DNA of 64,000 nt from assembly GCF_003369915.1 (NCBI RefSeq), contig NC_046677.1, positions 13,950,001 through 14,014,000 on the forward strand, given 5' to 3'. The position numbers and the translations under genes were made by a program. Positions 38,783 through 49,572 of the stretch are shown here, in pieces. The notes below the pieces were generated by a model that had not been told where the DNA came from, made no database searches, and worked only from the letters and a program-made list of their open reading frames with translations. The stretch comes from Drosophila miranda (Eukaryota > Arthropoda > Insecta > Diptera > Drosophilidae). Every line of letters starts with the position of its first letter. Within the stretch, counting starts at the first letter, position 1.

Positions 38783-41029
38783 TTAAGAGGCCACACACTC
38801 TGAAGTAAAGGGGGAGAAAAGTAATGGATTATTCGAGAGTTCAATAGTGGATCGGGAGTATATAACTTACTATCTGAAGCGGTCCAGCCGATGTGAACAC
38901 TGTTCTTGATGTTCTCCGCCTCCAGCCAGACGCGAAGGGGTTCGAAGTATTCGGCAATGGCCTTGCCACTCATGATGCGCTCCCCGTTGAAGGCCTCCAG
39001 TGCATCGGGCCAGGGCTTGGAGGCACCCAGAGAGAGCATGTTACTGTGGAGTGGACAAAAGGAACCCCATGGATTAGCAGACAAACTAACTTATTTTAGA
39101 GCAGTCCTTACTGGAAGGCTTCGCCTGCTGCTGCACTGCCGTAGATATCACAGTTGTCTAGGGGAAGCTCCGCATTGTTGGCATCGTATTGACCAGCCTT
39201 AATGCAGGCGGACTTGTAGAACTGGAACTGGATGATGAAGGAGACCAGGTACCTGCGAAAAACCACCAAATCACGTCACACCTGAAGCTCATCATCATCG
39301 AGAGATGACCCAACAAACCTCACATAGTCGGTATCGGCAGACATGTGATATTTGGCAGGGGGGTCGAAGTCCTTCTCGCTGCGCTCAACCGGAGGCTCGA
39401 TGCCGGAATACTGCTCACGCAGCTTCCAGAACTCACAGTTCCAGTTTGCCTTCTCGACTTCCCCGCGGAACAGCGCCCATCGGTACTTGTCCATTGTGAA
39501 AGCAAACGGCAGGAACACGATCTTCTCCAGAGCCGTGAAGAAGAGCTGTTTGATGCGGGCCTCGTCATCGCGAACATAGTTCGACAACAGGCCGATCCTC
39601 TCCAGATGCTTGGGCGTGGACACGGACAGGGAGAGCACATCCCCAACGGCTTCATGGAAGCCAGGATTAGCCCCGGCCAGATACACGAAGGGCAAGTGCT
39701 GATACTGCAGGGCATACTGAATATGACCCACCTCGTGGTGGACTGTGAACAGCTGTTCCTGGGTGACGCGGGTGCACTGCTTGATGCGCACATCGTCCTT
39801 GATGTAAAAATTCCAGGCACTGGCATGGCATATCAAGTCGCGACCATCCGTGGGCTTCTCGATGATAGACTTGTCCCAGAAATCCCTATTGTAGATCAAA
39901 TAGATTTAGATCCAGGTTCGACCTATAATAATAGCAATCTTCAATCTTACTTCGGCAATTTGGTCAGGTTCATCGAGGTGAAAAAGTCATCGGCCATTTG
40001 GAACATCTTGAAGGGGGTGTATCCTTGTTTCTCCATTTCTTCGGTAACATCGACCAGTGGCTTCTTGGGGAAGGGAGAAACAATGTCCGCGATCTCAGAC
40101 CATTGTTGCGCCCACATGTTGCCAAGAAGATGCATGGGAATGGGTCCGTTCTCAGAGACCACCTCGTGGCCGTAATACTTCCTCAGGCGGTAGCGCACAT
40201 AGCCATGGATCTGTTCGTAGAGCGGGCGGATTTCGGCGAAGATGTTATCCAACTGCTGTTCGAAGGTGTCGTCCTCGTACTCATCCAGCCAGAGCTCAGC
40301 GCCAGAGGTGAAGTCTGAGAGAAGGGACAAGTGTGAAAATGATTTCTGAGTAATCTCCAGCCAGTTTCCGCGTACTATTCAGTTTGGCAGCCTTATTGAC
40401 CAGCTCCACATAGCGCTCGAAATTGGAACGCACGGCCGTGCCTGCCTTGTCGTAGAACTGGCGCCAGTAGTACTTGAGCTCCTCGTGGTCCCGGCTCTTG
40501 CTGATGATCTCTTCTATCTCTGGCTCCAGGGCTAGATCACATTTCGACTTGTCCTTGTAGTCGCAGACCTTTACTTTGGCAAAGTTCGACGCCATGGCGG
40601 ATACAGTTTCCAGGAAATCGGCAAATTCAGCCTCGGGCAAGGCGCCATATCCGAGCTCGGTCAGGGCCTTGAACTGTCTCTTGATATCCTCCGACTGGTA
40701 ACTGCGCCACCGGAACTTCTGTAAATCGCTCGACATCTCCTTCCTGAATTTTGCCAACTCGGCAGATATCTCTATTTTTCTCTTTTCGTTCTCATCGTTG
40801 ATGTTGGAGGCATAAGCCCAGGCAGCCTCTGTTTGCACGTTGGTGCGCTTGGCCAGCTCCTTGTTCAGATTCTCGAAATACTCCTTGGCCTGAATCTCCT
40901 CCTTCACCAGGGCTTGCGCGAGCTAACCAGTGAATGTTTACCAAAATATAGCTATTGAATCTATTTGTCCAGATGTTGATATCGACTCACCGTCAACGTA
41001 GCCAGCAGGGCTACGAGGAATTCTGTCAT
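38783..41029 (-). CDS. Ance: Ance copy 1, secreted single-domain angiotensin-converting-enzyme homologue, 615 aa
   Basis: Seven exons: 40991-41029, 40376-40922, 39951-40314, 39319-39885, 39112-39252, 38871-39043 and 38783-38799. All lengths equal those of the other two copies and the frame is intact. The M2 peptidase domain fills the protein: HEVGH zinc motif and catalytic Glu, third ligand in FHEAVGD, and C-terminal KPWPDALEAFNGE and DSKCVAS. Known Ance removes C-terminal dipeptides from peptides outside the cell. The signal peptide is altered at its start (MTEFLVALLATLT), with Glu at position 3. Relative to copy 3, the zinc neighbourhood has L to V, F to A (HIQYA) and RT to LA (VYLAGANP), all shared with copy 2. 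It is activity-competent by ligands, but specificity may differ. Ance-2 copy 1 lies downstream on the same strand. Confidence 0.9.
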
Positions 41030-41700
41030 CTCGTTCTGCAATGCGCTCGCCTACAGAAGTTAAGTCAAAATTTTTTTGTTTAGATTATAATCGATTCCAT
41101 TTTGATGAGATGTTGTGCCATTCAGATGACGTACCTAAGCTATGCGTATCGCCTGACTGACTCAGAGGCTCCCTATACTATTTATATAATGTATCTAATG
41201 TATAATGTATAATATATCTATTGAGTGGATGTTGTAGCACTAACAGATTTGCAGTGGCGATAGGATCGCGACTGTTGATTAGTTCCACTTGTACTCGTAC
41301 TTGAATTTACAAAATCAATTTACACCAGAAAAAAAAATAAAATGAGTGTAAAATTATGAAAGCAATTTGCGGTGAAGTTCTAAAATAAACCCGTCATACT
41401 CTTATTAATTCAAATTAGATTCGCTTCACAGTCCTAATATTAATAAGCCGATAAACCGACACACGAGTACCGATACAAAGATCGTAAATATCCCCGATAA
41501 GTGGGCTAGCTACCGCAAATGTGAGATATTCTTGAATTTTTTAACGTCCATACGAATGACTTTTGGTAAATATTGTCCTAAGCCAGCTTATCGCAGCGCA
41601 TTATGACTCGGAACCACGTAGTAGCCCCGAGGCTATTCCTGGCACATTTTCTTCGCTGGAACCCCAATTATCAAATACCGAATAAGGATTAAAAAAGATA

Positions 41701-42199
41701 GACGCGTAAATGTATTGTATTTAATAAGCCTTTGTGGTTTGTAGGGAAAGCTAAAATCATTTCATAGGTTTATTGTGCGGTCTATGATGGCTGGGGTTTT
41801 TTTTGGAGCTTCCGGTGTTTAATAAAACTGTTTGCAGGTTTCGTTTTTGTTCGATAGGGGAAATATTGGCTTCGCAATTATTAGTAAACCTACCATCCTT
41901 AATTAATCGTAGAAAAAGGCTTGGTGTGATTTTTAAGACGTAGATAGTCCAGATCTATTGAGCCGCATAAACTTCTCGATTCCTATTAGATTCACTAGAA
42001 ACTTTACACCTTTGTCACTTCCTCTTTGTAGATGGAATAATTCCTTGCATGAACCGTTTTATGTAGTGCATTCATGTTTTGAGAGTCGCAGTGTTAGAAT
42101 CTTTTCAGTAAAAGTGGCAAGAGGATTGAGTACTTACATAAGCACCCATTATTGCATTAAACCAATGAGAATATTCAAAAAATTGCGTTTTTAGTTAAA
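41701..42199. other. spacer between unit 1 and transposon debris
   Basis: AT-rich sequence without recognisable genes. The 78-codon frame at 41958-42194 has no support. Confidence 0.4.
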
Positions 42200-42480
42200 A
42201 CTTCATCGTGGTACTGAATTGACTAAGAAAGAACAGGGAAAGATTAAGGGAATGACATAAGCCGGCATTAAAACTGGTCAAATTGCTTCACTAATGATCC
42301 AACTTGTTACAAGTGGTGGAACCATGGTGGTGGATCGCTTATGATTTAGTGCTAAAATGTGGGCCGTCCAAATAGTATGTTGAGGGTTGGCTACGGAGTG
42401 TGAGTCGACCGTAGGTAAAACAACACAAGCCCTGTAATTTTGGAGTAGATCTTTATTAGACGTCCGATTCCCTCTGATTA
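42200..42480 (+). mobile_element. degenerate Tc1-like transposase fragment
   Basis: Plus-strand conceptual translation begins GTELTKKEQGKIKGM and then AGIKTGQIA, which resembles the helix-turn-helix start of Tc1-family transposases (an LT-x-x-E-R-G-x-I...aG.s...IA pattern). Several stops interrupt the frame, so it is dead. Terminal repeats were not identified. The family assignment rests on this short motif. Confidence 0.45.
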
Positions 42481-42516
42481 CCATTTATAAAATAGAGCTG
42501 AAAAAACAGCAATTTT

Positions 42517-43617
42517 TATACCCGATACTCAAAATGAGTATTGGGGTATATTCGATTTTTGGTGAAAATGGATGTGTGTAACGTCCAGAAGGAATCGTTT
42601 CCGACCCCATAAAGTATATATATTCTTGATCAGCATCAATAGCCGAGTCGATTGAGCCCTGTCTGTCTGTCCGTCCGTCCGTCTGTCCGTCCCTATTAGC
42701 GCCTAATGCTCAAAGACTATAAGAGCTAGAACAACGATGTTTTGGATCCAGGCTTCTGTGATATGTCACTGCTACAAGAATATTTCAAAACTTCGCCCCG
42801 CCCACTTCCGCCCCCACAAAGGACGAAAATCTGTGACATCCACAATTTTAAAGATACGAGAAAACCAAAACAAAAAGAATCGTAGAGAATGACCATATCT
42901 TTTAGACTGCAGAATCTGAATTGGATTGTATTATTATTATAGCCAGCATCAAGAAAACAATTTCCTTTTTTCTCGCCGGCTTTGCCTAGAGTAAAACATT
43001 AGCGCCTAGATCTCAGAGACTATAAAAGCTAGAGCAACCAAATTTGGTATCCACACTCCTAAGATATCGGACCTAGACGAGTTTGTTTCAAAATTTCGCC
43101 ACACCCCCTTCCGCCTCCGCAAAGGACGATTCTCTGGGGATATCCACTAATCTCAAGACTCTCTCAGACTATTAACGCTATAGTAACCAAATTTGGTATC
43201 CGCACTCCTGTTAGATCTCACTATAAAACGTATATCTCAAAATTTGGCCCCACCTCTTTCTGCCCCCACAAAGGACGAAAATCTGTCGCATCCACAATAT
43301 TGAGGATACGAGAAAACTAAAAACGCAAAATCATAGATAATGACCATATGTATCTATCAGATTGCCGAATTGTGCCGATTACTAGTGAGATCGAACAGGA
43401 TCTAGCACTAGGCGCTAAAAGGGACGGACAGACGGACGGACAGACGGACGGACGGACAGACGGACAGACAGACATGGCTCAATCGACTCGGCTATTGATG
43501 CTGATCAAGAATATATATACTTTATGGGGTCGGAAACGATTCCTTCTGGACGTTACACACATCCATTTTCACCACAAATCTAATATACCCCAATACTCAT
43601 TTTGAGTATCGGGTATA
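42517..43617. mobile_element. inverted pair of DINE-1/INE-1-like non-autonomous Helitron sequences
   Basis: Starts TATACCCGATACTCAAAATG and ends with the reverse complement of the same terminus. The left copy runs 42517 to about 43390 and contains the family hallmarks: a TATATATTCTTGATCAGCAT block, a GTCTGTCTGTCCGTCCGTCC tetranucleotide tract, and repeated AACCAAATTTGGTATCC sections. The right copy, about 43400-43617, is only the 5' terminal part in reverse orientation. No coding capacity. The pair sits close to the symmetry centre between Ance copies 1 and 2. Confidence 0.8.
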
Positions 43618-44094
43618 AAAATTAAAAAAATCGGATAACATTTGGGGAAACCCAACGCTGGAGAAATCAAAAATGCATAAAATATCAGAGTGCGGGTTTT
43701 TTTTTTCGCTGGGTATATGCACGTAAAACGGAAAAATACAATGATGAACACTCAAAAAACGGTCAATTTCCCCATGGTCCTTATATTCTTGTCGAAGATA
43801 TCATCTATGACCGAAGCAATCAATCTGAGAAAACAAATAAAAGCAGAGCAGACAGTCTCACCATGACTATCAGTGTTCCATCCACAAACTGATCCTGCCA
43901 TGCTTTGTATCACCATGCATGTAATCCATGACCAATAAATAACAAAGTTTGACATCTTTAATCTCAACTCTTGGTTCCTTTACACCAAAGTTTCAAAAAT
44001 GGTATTATCCTTTTTATTCAGTTTAAATTACACATCACTTTGCGTTTGCCTCTCTCTTTTTTAATCCTCTTTAATGTTTGATAATTGAATATAT
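43618..44094. other. spacer of unknown origin left of inverted unit 2
   Basis: Not present in the other units. A minus-strand frame of 71 codons (43752-43967) has no recognised domain and may be transposon-derived. Confidence 0.35.
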
Positions 44095-44595
44095 CCGTAT
44101 AGTTTACTCTCCGTTAGAGCGGAAAATGACTTACTGGGTTAGGACTGTGAAGCGAAACTAATTAAAATATATAATAGTATGACAGGTTTCTCTAAAACTT
44201 CACCGCAAATTGCTTTCATAATTTCACACTCATTTTATTTGTATTTTCTGGTGTGAATTGATTTTTTAAATTCAAGCACGAGTACAAGTGGAACAAATCC
44301 AAAGTCGCGATCCTATCGCGGTGATACTTGTGGTGCCATTTCAAATCTGTTGGTGCTACAAAATCAACTCAGTAGATATACATTATATAAATAATATAGA
44401 GACCAATTAAAGAGCAAGCTGACCCCATAGACACTTTATTTAATTACGAGGAAAGACAGTGCCTCTCAGACACTCTGATGATTCTCACAACTAAGGCACG
44501 TCATCTGAATGGCACAACCGATCTATGGAATCGATTATAATCTAAACTAAAAAATTTTGATTTAATTTCTGTGGGCGGGCGCTTTGGAGAACAAG

Positions 44596-46813
44596 ATGAG
44601 AGTGTTCATCGTAGCCCTGCTGGCTACGTTGGCGGTGAGTCGATAACGACATCTTAAAAAATGGATTGTGGTAAACATTCTCTGGTTAGCTCGCGCAAGC
44701 CCTGGTGAAGGAGGAGATTCAGGCCAAGGAGTATTTCGAGAATCTGAACAAGGAGCTGGCGAAGCGCACCAACGTGCAAACAGAGGCTGCCTGGGCTTAT
44801 GCCTCCAACATCAACGATGAGAACGAAAAGAAAATGAACGAGATCTCTGCTGAGTTGGCGAAATTCAAGAAGGAGGTGTTGAGCGATAATCAGAAATTTC
44901 AGTGGCATAATTATCAATCGGAGGATATCAAGAGACAGTTCAAGAGACTGTCCAAAATGGGAAATGCCGCCCTATCCGAGGTGGAATATGCAGATTTCTT
45001 GGAAACCAAATCCGCCATGGAGTCGAACTTTGCCAAAGTGAATGTCTGCAACTACAAGGAAAATGCGAAATGTGATTTGGAACTTGAGCCAGAAATAGAG
45101 GAGATTATTGGCAAGAGCCGGGACCATGAGGAGCTCAAGTACTACTGGCGCGAGTTCTACGACAAGGCAGGCACGGCCGTGCGCTCCAATTTCGAGCGCT
45201 ATGTGGAGCTGAACACCAAGGCTGCCAAACTTAACAGTATGTTCCGACTGGCTGGAGACTTCTCTAAAATCCTTTTCACACTTGTCCCTTGTCTCAGACT
45301 TCACCTCTGGCGCTGAGCTCTGGCTGGATGAGTACGAGGACGACACCTTTGAACAGCAGTTGGATAACATCTTCGCCGAAATCCGCCCGCTCTACGAACA
45401 GATCCATGGCTATGTGCGCTACCGCCTGAGGAAGTATTACGGCCACGAGGTGGTCTCTGAGAACGGACCCATTCCCATGCATCTTCTTGGCAACATGTGG
45501 GCGCAGCATTGGTCTGGGATCGCGGACATTGTTTCTCCCTTCCCCGAGAAGCGACTGGTCGATGTTACCGAAGAAATGGAGAAACAAGGATACACCCCCC
45601 TCAAGATGTTCCAAATGGCCGATGACTTTTTCACCTCGATGAACCTCACCAAATTGCCGAAGTAAGATTGAAGATTGCTATTATTATAGGTCGAACCTGG
45701 ATCTAAATCTATTTGATCTACAATAGGGATTTCTGGGACAAGTCTATCATCGAGAAGCCCACGGATGGTCGTGACTTGATATGCCATGCCAGTGCCTGGA
45801 ATTTTTACATCAAGGACGATGTGCGCATCAAGCAGTGCACCCGCGTCACACAGGAACAGCTGTTCACAGTCCACCACGAGGTGGGTCATATTCAGTATGC
45901 CCTGCAGTATCAGCACTTGCCCTTCGTGTATCTGGCCGGGGCTAATCCTGGCTTCCATGAAGCCGTTGGGGATGTGCTCTCCCTGTCCGTTTCCACGCCC
46001 AAGCATCTGGAGAGGATCGGCCTGCTGTCGAACTATGTTCGTGATGACGAGGCCCGCATCAAACAGCTCTTCTTCACGGCTCTGGAGAAGATCGTGTTCC
46101 TGCCGTTTGCTTTCACAATGGACAAGTACCGATGGGCGCTGTTCCGCGGGGAAGTCGAGAAGGCAAACTGGAACTGTGAGTTCTGGAAGCTGCGTGAGCA
46201 GTACTCCGGCATCGAGCCTCCGGTTGTGCGTAGCGAGAAAGACTTCGACCCCCCTGCCAAATATCACATCTCTGCGGATATCGAGTATTTGAGGTTTGTT
46301 GGGTCGTCTCTTGTTGATCTTATGACGTGGTGGTTTCGCGCAGGTACCTGGTCGCCATCATCATCCAGTTCCAGTTCTACAAGTCCGCCTGCATTAAGGC
46401 TGGTCAATACGATGCCAAAAATGCGGAGCTTCCCCTGGACAACTGTGATATCTACGGCAGTACAGCAGCAGGCGAAGCCTTCCAGTAAGGACTGCTCTAA
46501 AATAAGTTACTTTGTCTGCTAATCCATGGGGTTCCTTTTGTCCACTCCACAGTAACATGCTCTCTCTGGGTGCCTCCAAGCCCTGGCCTGATGCACTGGA
46601 GGCCTTCAACGGGGAGCGCATCATGAGTGGCAAGGCCATTGCCGAATACTTCGAACCCCTTCGCGTCTGGCTGGAGGCGGAGAACATCAAGAACAGTGTT
46701 CACATCGGCTGGACCGCTTCAGATAGTAAGTTATATACTCCCGATCCACTATTGATCTCTCGAATAATCCATTACTCTTCTTCCCCTTTACTTTAGAATG
46801 TGTGGCCTTTTAA
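44596..46813 (+). CDS. Ance: Ance copy 2, inverted, secreted ACE homologue, 615 aa
   Basis: Seven exons: 44596-44634, 44690-45236, 45298-45661, 45727-46293, 46344-46484, 46553-46725 and 46797-46813. The frame is intact and exon sizes equal copies 1 and 3. The signal peptide is ordinary (MRVFIVALLATLALAQA). HEVGH, FHEAVGD and the other M2 landmarks are present. It shares VHHEVGH, HIQYA, VYLAGANP and SAWNFYIKD with copy 1. Exon 2 is the most diverged of the three (for example QKFQWHNYQ, RLSKMGNAALSEVEYAD, VCNYKENAKCDLE), and it ends in DNKCVAF where the others have DSKCVAS. The 5' UTR splice acceptor seen upstream of copies 1 and 3 is changed from TGTAG to TGTGG here. AATAAA overlaps the stop region. 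Confidence 0.9.
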
Positions 46814-46817
46814 TAAA
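46812..46817 (+). terminator. candidate polyadenylation signal of Ance copy 2
   Basis: AATAAA starts at the last two bases of the stop codon. No other hexamer follows closely, unlike copies 1 and 3 where it lies ~40 bp away, so it may not be the functional signal. Confidence 0.3.
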
Positions 46818-47044
46818 AATACCTTCCTTTCTCAAACAGTTCTTTGCTCAGTTTTAAAATCTTAATTCGGACGAGATCTTGAGGGTTACTATACAAATCC
46901 TTTAGGTATAATAGAGAATACAAGTCGATTTGGTTGGCATGCTATTTGCGTAAAATATAATTCTGATTTAAAATACAACCGTATCTAAAAATACGAGGAT
47001 GGAGTTGATTCGTTGGTCGAAAACAGTTAGTTTATTACTCTTCT

Positions 47045-47617
47045 TTGACTACCTTCCTCGTCGAGGCCAACAAACAACTGGCCGGCATCTATGATCAGGT
47101 GGTCTTGGCCCAGTTGCAGAATGAGTTGCGTGGATCCAACGATGTTGTAGCTCTCCTCGAGATGGAAATAGCGGACGAAAAGCTGCTGAACTACCTAAAA
47201 TCTCTGATGCCTCATCTGGCAAAGTTCAAGCGTTTGAAGTTGGGGGATGCCAGCCAGAAGAGGCAGCTGGAGAGGATTCCGAGGCTGGGGTACGATGCCT
47301 TGGATGGCATGGAGCTCACTCAAGTATATGCGCTCGCCTCCAACATGAGCGACAGCTACCGCAACGTCCTACTTTGCGCTTATAAGCAGCCAGGGAATTG
47401 CACTTTGCGGCTAATACCAGAGGTTCAGGCAATAGTCCAGGAGAGCCGTGACCTGGATGAGATCGAGTACTACTGGTTTGAGTGGCGAAAGCAGACTGGA
47501 CTGGCCACTCGGGATCAGTTTGTGGCCTTCATGGAGTTGTATAAGAAGACCGCCCACCTCAATGGATATCCGCGGCCCGAGGATTATTGGTTCCGATCGC
47601 TAGACCAAAAATCTTAA
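47045..47617 (+). pseudogene. Ance-2: Ance-2 copy 2, promoterless and truncated fragment
   Basis: Sequence equal to most of the first half of Ance-2 exon 2 begins at the codons for T-T-F-L-V-E-A, directly after a deletion joint near 47044. It ends at residue RSL (47602), where unrelated sequence adds DQKS and a stop. The signal-peptide exon, the promoter, the second half of exon 2, and exons 3 and 4 are missing. It matches copy 1 rather than copy 3 at diagnostic sites (ANKQ, AHLNGYPRPEDYW). It lacks the two copy-1 exon-2 frameshifts that could be tested: the first is absent, and the second lies beyond its end. No function is expected. Confidence 0.85.
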
Positions 47618-48596
47618 AACAAACTTGATTTAGTGTGATATCATAGAAGTCTGAATACTAAAATTGGTTGCGCTAGCTTTTATAGTCCTTGAGAACTAGG
47701 CGTCAAGCAAGACGGCAAACGGAAGGATGGACTAAACGGCTATATCGACTCGGCTATTGTTGGCTTTGAATTAAATATTTCATATTATCGCTTAATGTAT
47801 TTACATATCGTTTTTATCTTGGGGAAATGGAATGCGGCTGAGTATCCCAAAACGCCCTCGTGCTGCAGAAAATGAAGACTTCATAAGAAATCAGAATGAA
47901 ATTTTAGTGGCTACGATAGCGTAGCCACGGGCTAACGGGCTCTCTCTCACGCATACTCTTCCTTGTGCAGTGTTAACGCTCTGGTGGAGGGGAGGCTGGT
48001 GTTGGTGAGAGAATAGAGAAAACTCACACATAGAGCACCGCATAGTCTCAAAAAGATGTTGTGGTTGTTATTGTTGTGATGCATCTGTTTCACGGACCAC
48101 TTCCGTTCCAGGTGGTGGCCGGGGTGTAGTTCAATCTTCTGCTGGCTCTGAGCCCGGTGCAGCGAGATTCGCAGGGGGCCTTCGGCGGCGTGGTCGCATA
48201 TCGCTGGGTGTGCGCTGTCGGTTAGTACCAGCTTAAAAGTCGCGCAGACTTTTGTTACCTAGTTGGAAACACGAAAGCTACCTGCGAAAGCTCGCAACAA
48301 CAAATTTCCCTGATATTAGGACATCCGGTAACGATGAGGGATTTATCGCTTAGGCCGAACAGCACAGAGCGGGAGGGGCAGAAGATCAGCTCATCAGTCG
48401 CTATGCGGGCGCGATCCCCGTATGTGTCGCAACAAAAATATGGAAGGCCGTCAAATTCTGGGAAAATTCGGGATCAAACCACAGCAACGTAGTGATATTC
48501 GTTAACTGTCTGCCAAAAATATAGTGCTGGACCAGACCTTCTTTTCTGCAAGGTGCCGAGGAGTACGCAGAGGGGAAGCCGGCTGCCTTTATATTT
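47618..48596. mobile_element. transposon-derived filler between units 2 and 3
   Basis: Contains a reversed DINE-1-like fragment at about 47660-47760 (GCCGAGTCGATATAGCCG and the nearby GCGCCTAG-like part on the minus strand). About 800 bp of GC-richer sequence follow (48080-48560) that occur once in the window and that I cannot assign. No convincing coding frame. Confidence 0.5.
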
Positions 48597-48599
48597 TTT

Positions 48600-49070
48600 A
48601 TTGGGGTATATTAGATTTGTGGTAAAAGTTGATGTGTGTAACGTCCAAAAGGAATCGTTTCTGACCCCATAAAGTATATATATTCTTGATCAACATCAAC
48701 AGCCGAGTCGATTGAGCCCTGTCTGTCTGTCCGTCTGTCCGTCCCCTTCAGCGCCTAGTGCTCAAAGACTATAAGAGCTAGAGCAACGATGTTTTGGATC
48801 CAGACTTCTGTGATATGTCACTGCTACAAAAATATTTCAAAACTTCGCCCCGCTCACTTCCGCCCCCACAATGGACGAAAATCTGTGGCATCCACATTTT
48901 CAAAGATACAAGAAAACAGAAAACGCCGAATCGTAGAGGATGACTATATCTTCTAGAATGCGAAATCTGAACCAGATCGTATAATTATTATAGCCAGAAT
49001 CAAGAAAACAATTTCATTCTCTCTCGCTCTGTCTCTCTCTAACAAACAGGCTTTGCCTGTGAAAAAAGTT
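48600..49070 (+). mobile_element. DINE-1/INE-1-like Helitron fragment
   Basis: Begins with TTGGGGTATATTAGATTTGT, lacking the first ~25 bp of the terminus. It then contains TATATATTCTTGATCAACAT, the CTGTCTGTCCGTCTGTCCG tract and the first body section found in the elements at 42517 and 56342. Its 3' portion is missing. Confidence 0.75.
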
Positions 49071-49572
49071 ATTTTATTGAGTACGCTCGTACACTCTAAA
49101 AATTACATTTCCATATGACTTTAACATGAATTCGATTATTTAATAATAAGCATACTTTCAGGCTGAGTTGGAAATTCCCAACCATTCATAATCTTCATCG
49201 AAAAATAAAAATGCTGTTAAACAGAAGCGTTGTAAACGGAAAAGATTCAATAATAGGTGAAAAATATCCTGTTCCCTACTTCCGGGTACGAGAAGGGCAC
49301 CAAAATACGGATATACACTATATTTCCCTATTACCGTCTAGCTCCAGAATAGTATGGGGAAGGACCTACTTCCCCAAAAGTGAAACATTTTCCCGAGATA
49401 TGCGTATACAAAGGCTCAACAACACATTACTCTTGACAGTCAACGCCCCAATTTTCGATGGTTTCACTCTGATTTTTGTAACCTTATGAGATTTCAGAAA
49501 CAAAAAATGCATTTTTTCTTTTAATAGATTCATTATCTTATCTAATACCAACTTGACCCGATACTATGTATT

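Larger units (their letters stand above)
35740..41700 (-). repeat. Ance/Ance-2 duplication unit 1
   Basis: This block matches 49100-55710 in the same orientation and, in part, 44095-47602 in inverse orientation. The left edge is the AAATTACA..CCA..TGA sequence shared at 35740 and 49100. The right edge is the shared CAAATACCGA...GGATTAAA near 41680 and 55690. Unit 1 lacks part of the upstream DNA present in unit 3 (about 55.05-55.43 kb). Edges are by eye and approximate. Confidence 0.8.
44095..47602 (+). repeat. inverted Ance/Ance-2 duplication unit 2
   Basis: From about 44095 (upstream region with TTCACCGCAAATTGCTTTC) to 47602 it is the reverse complement of unit 1 and unit 3. It has an internal deletion between Ance and Ance-2 that removed the Ance-2 promoter and first exon. 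The right end stops abruptly inside Ance-2 exon 2. Confidence 0.8.

Noticed and set aside
39345..40175. 276-codon plus-strand frame antisense to Ance copy 1, repeated opposite copy 2
   Set aside because: It runs across intron borders of the true gene and arises from Ance codon bias.
43348..43605. Frame encoding TDGQTDGRTDGQTD repeats
   Set aside because: It is translation of the GACGGACA tract of a DINE-1-like element, not a gene.
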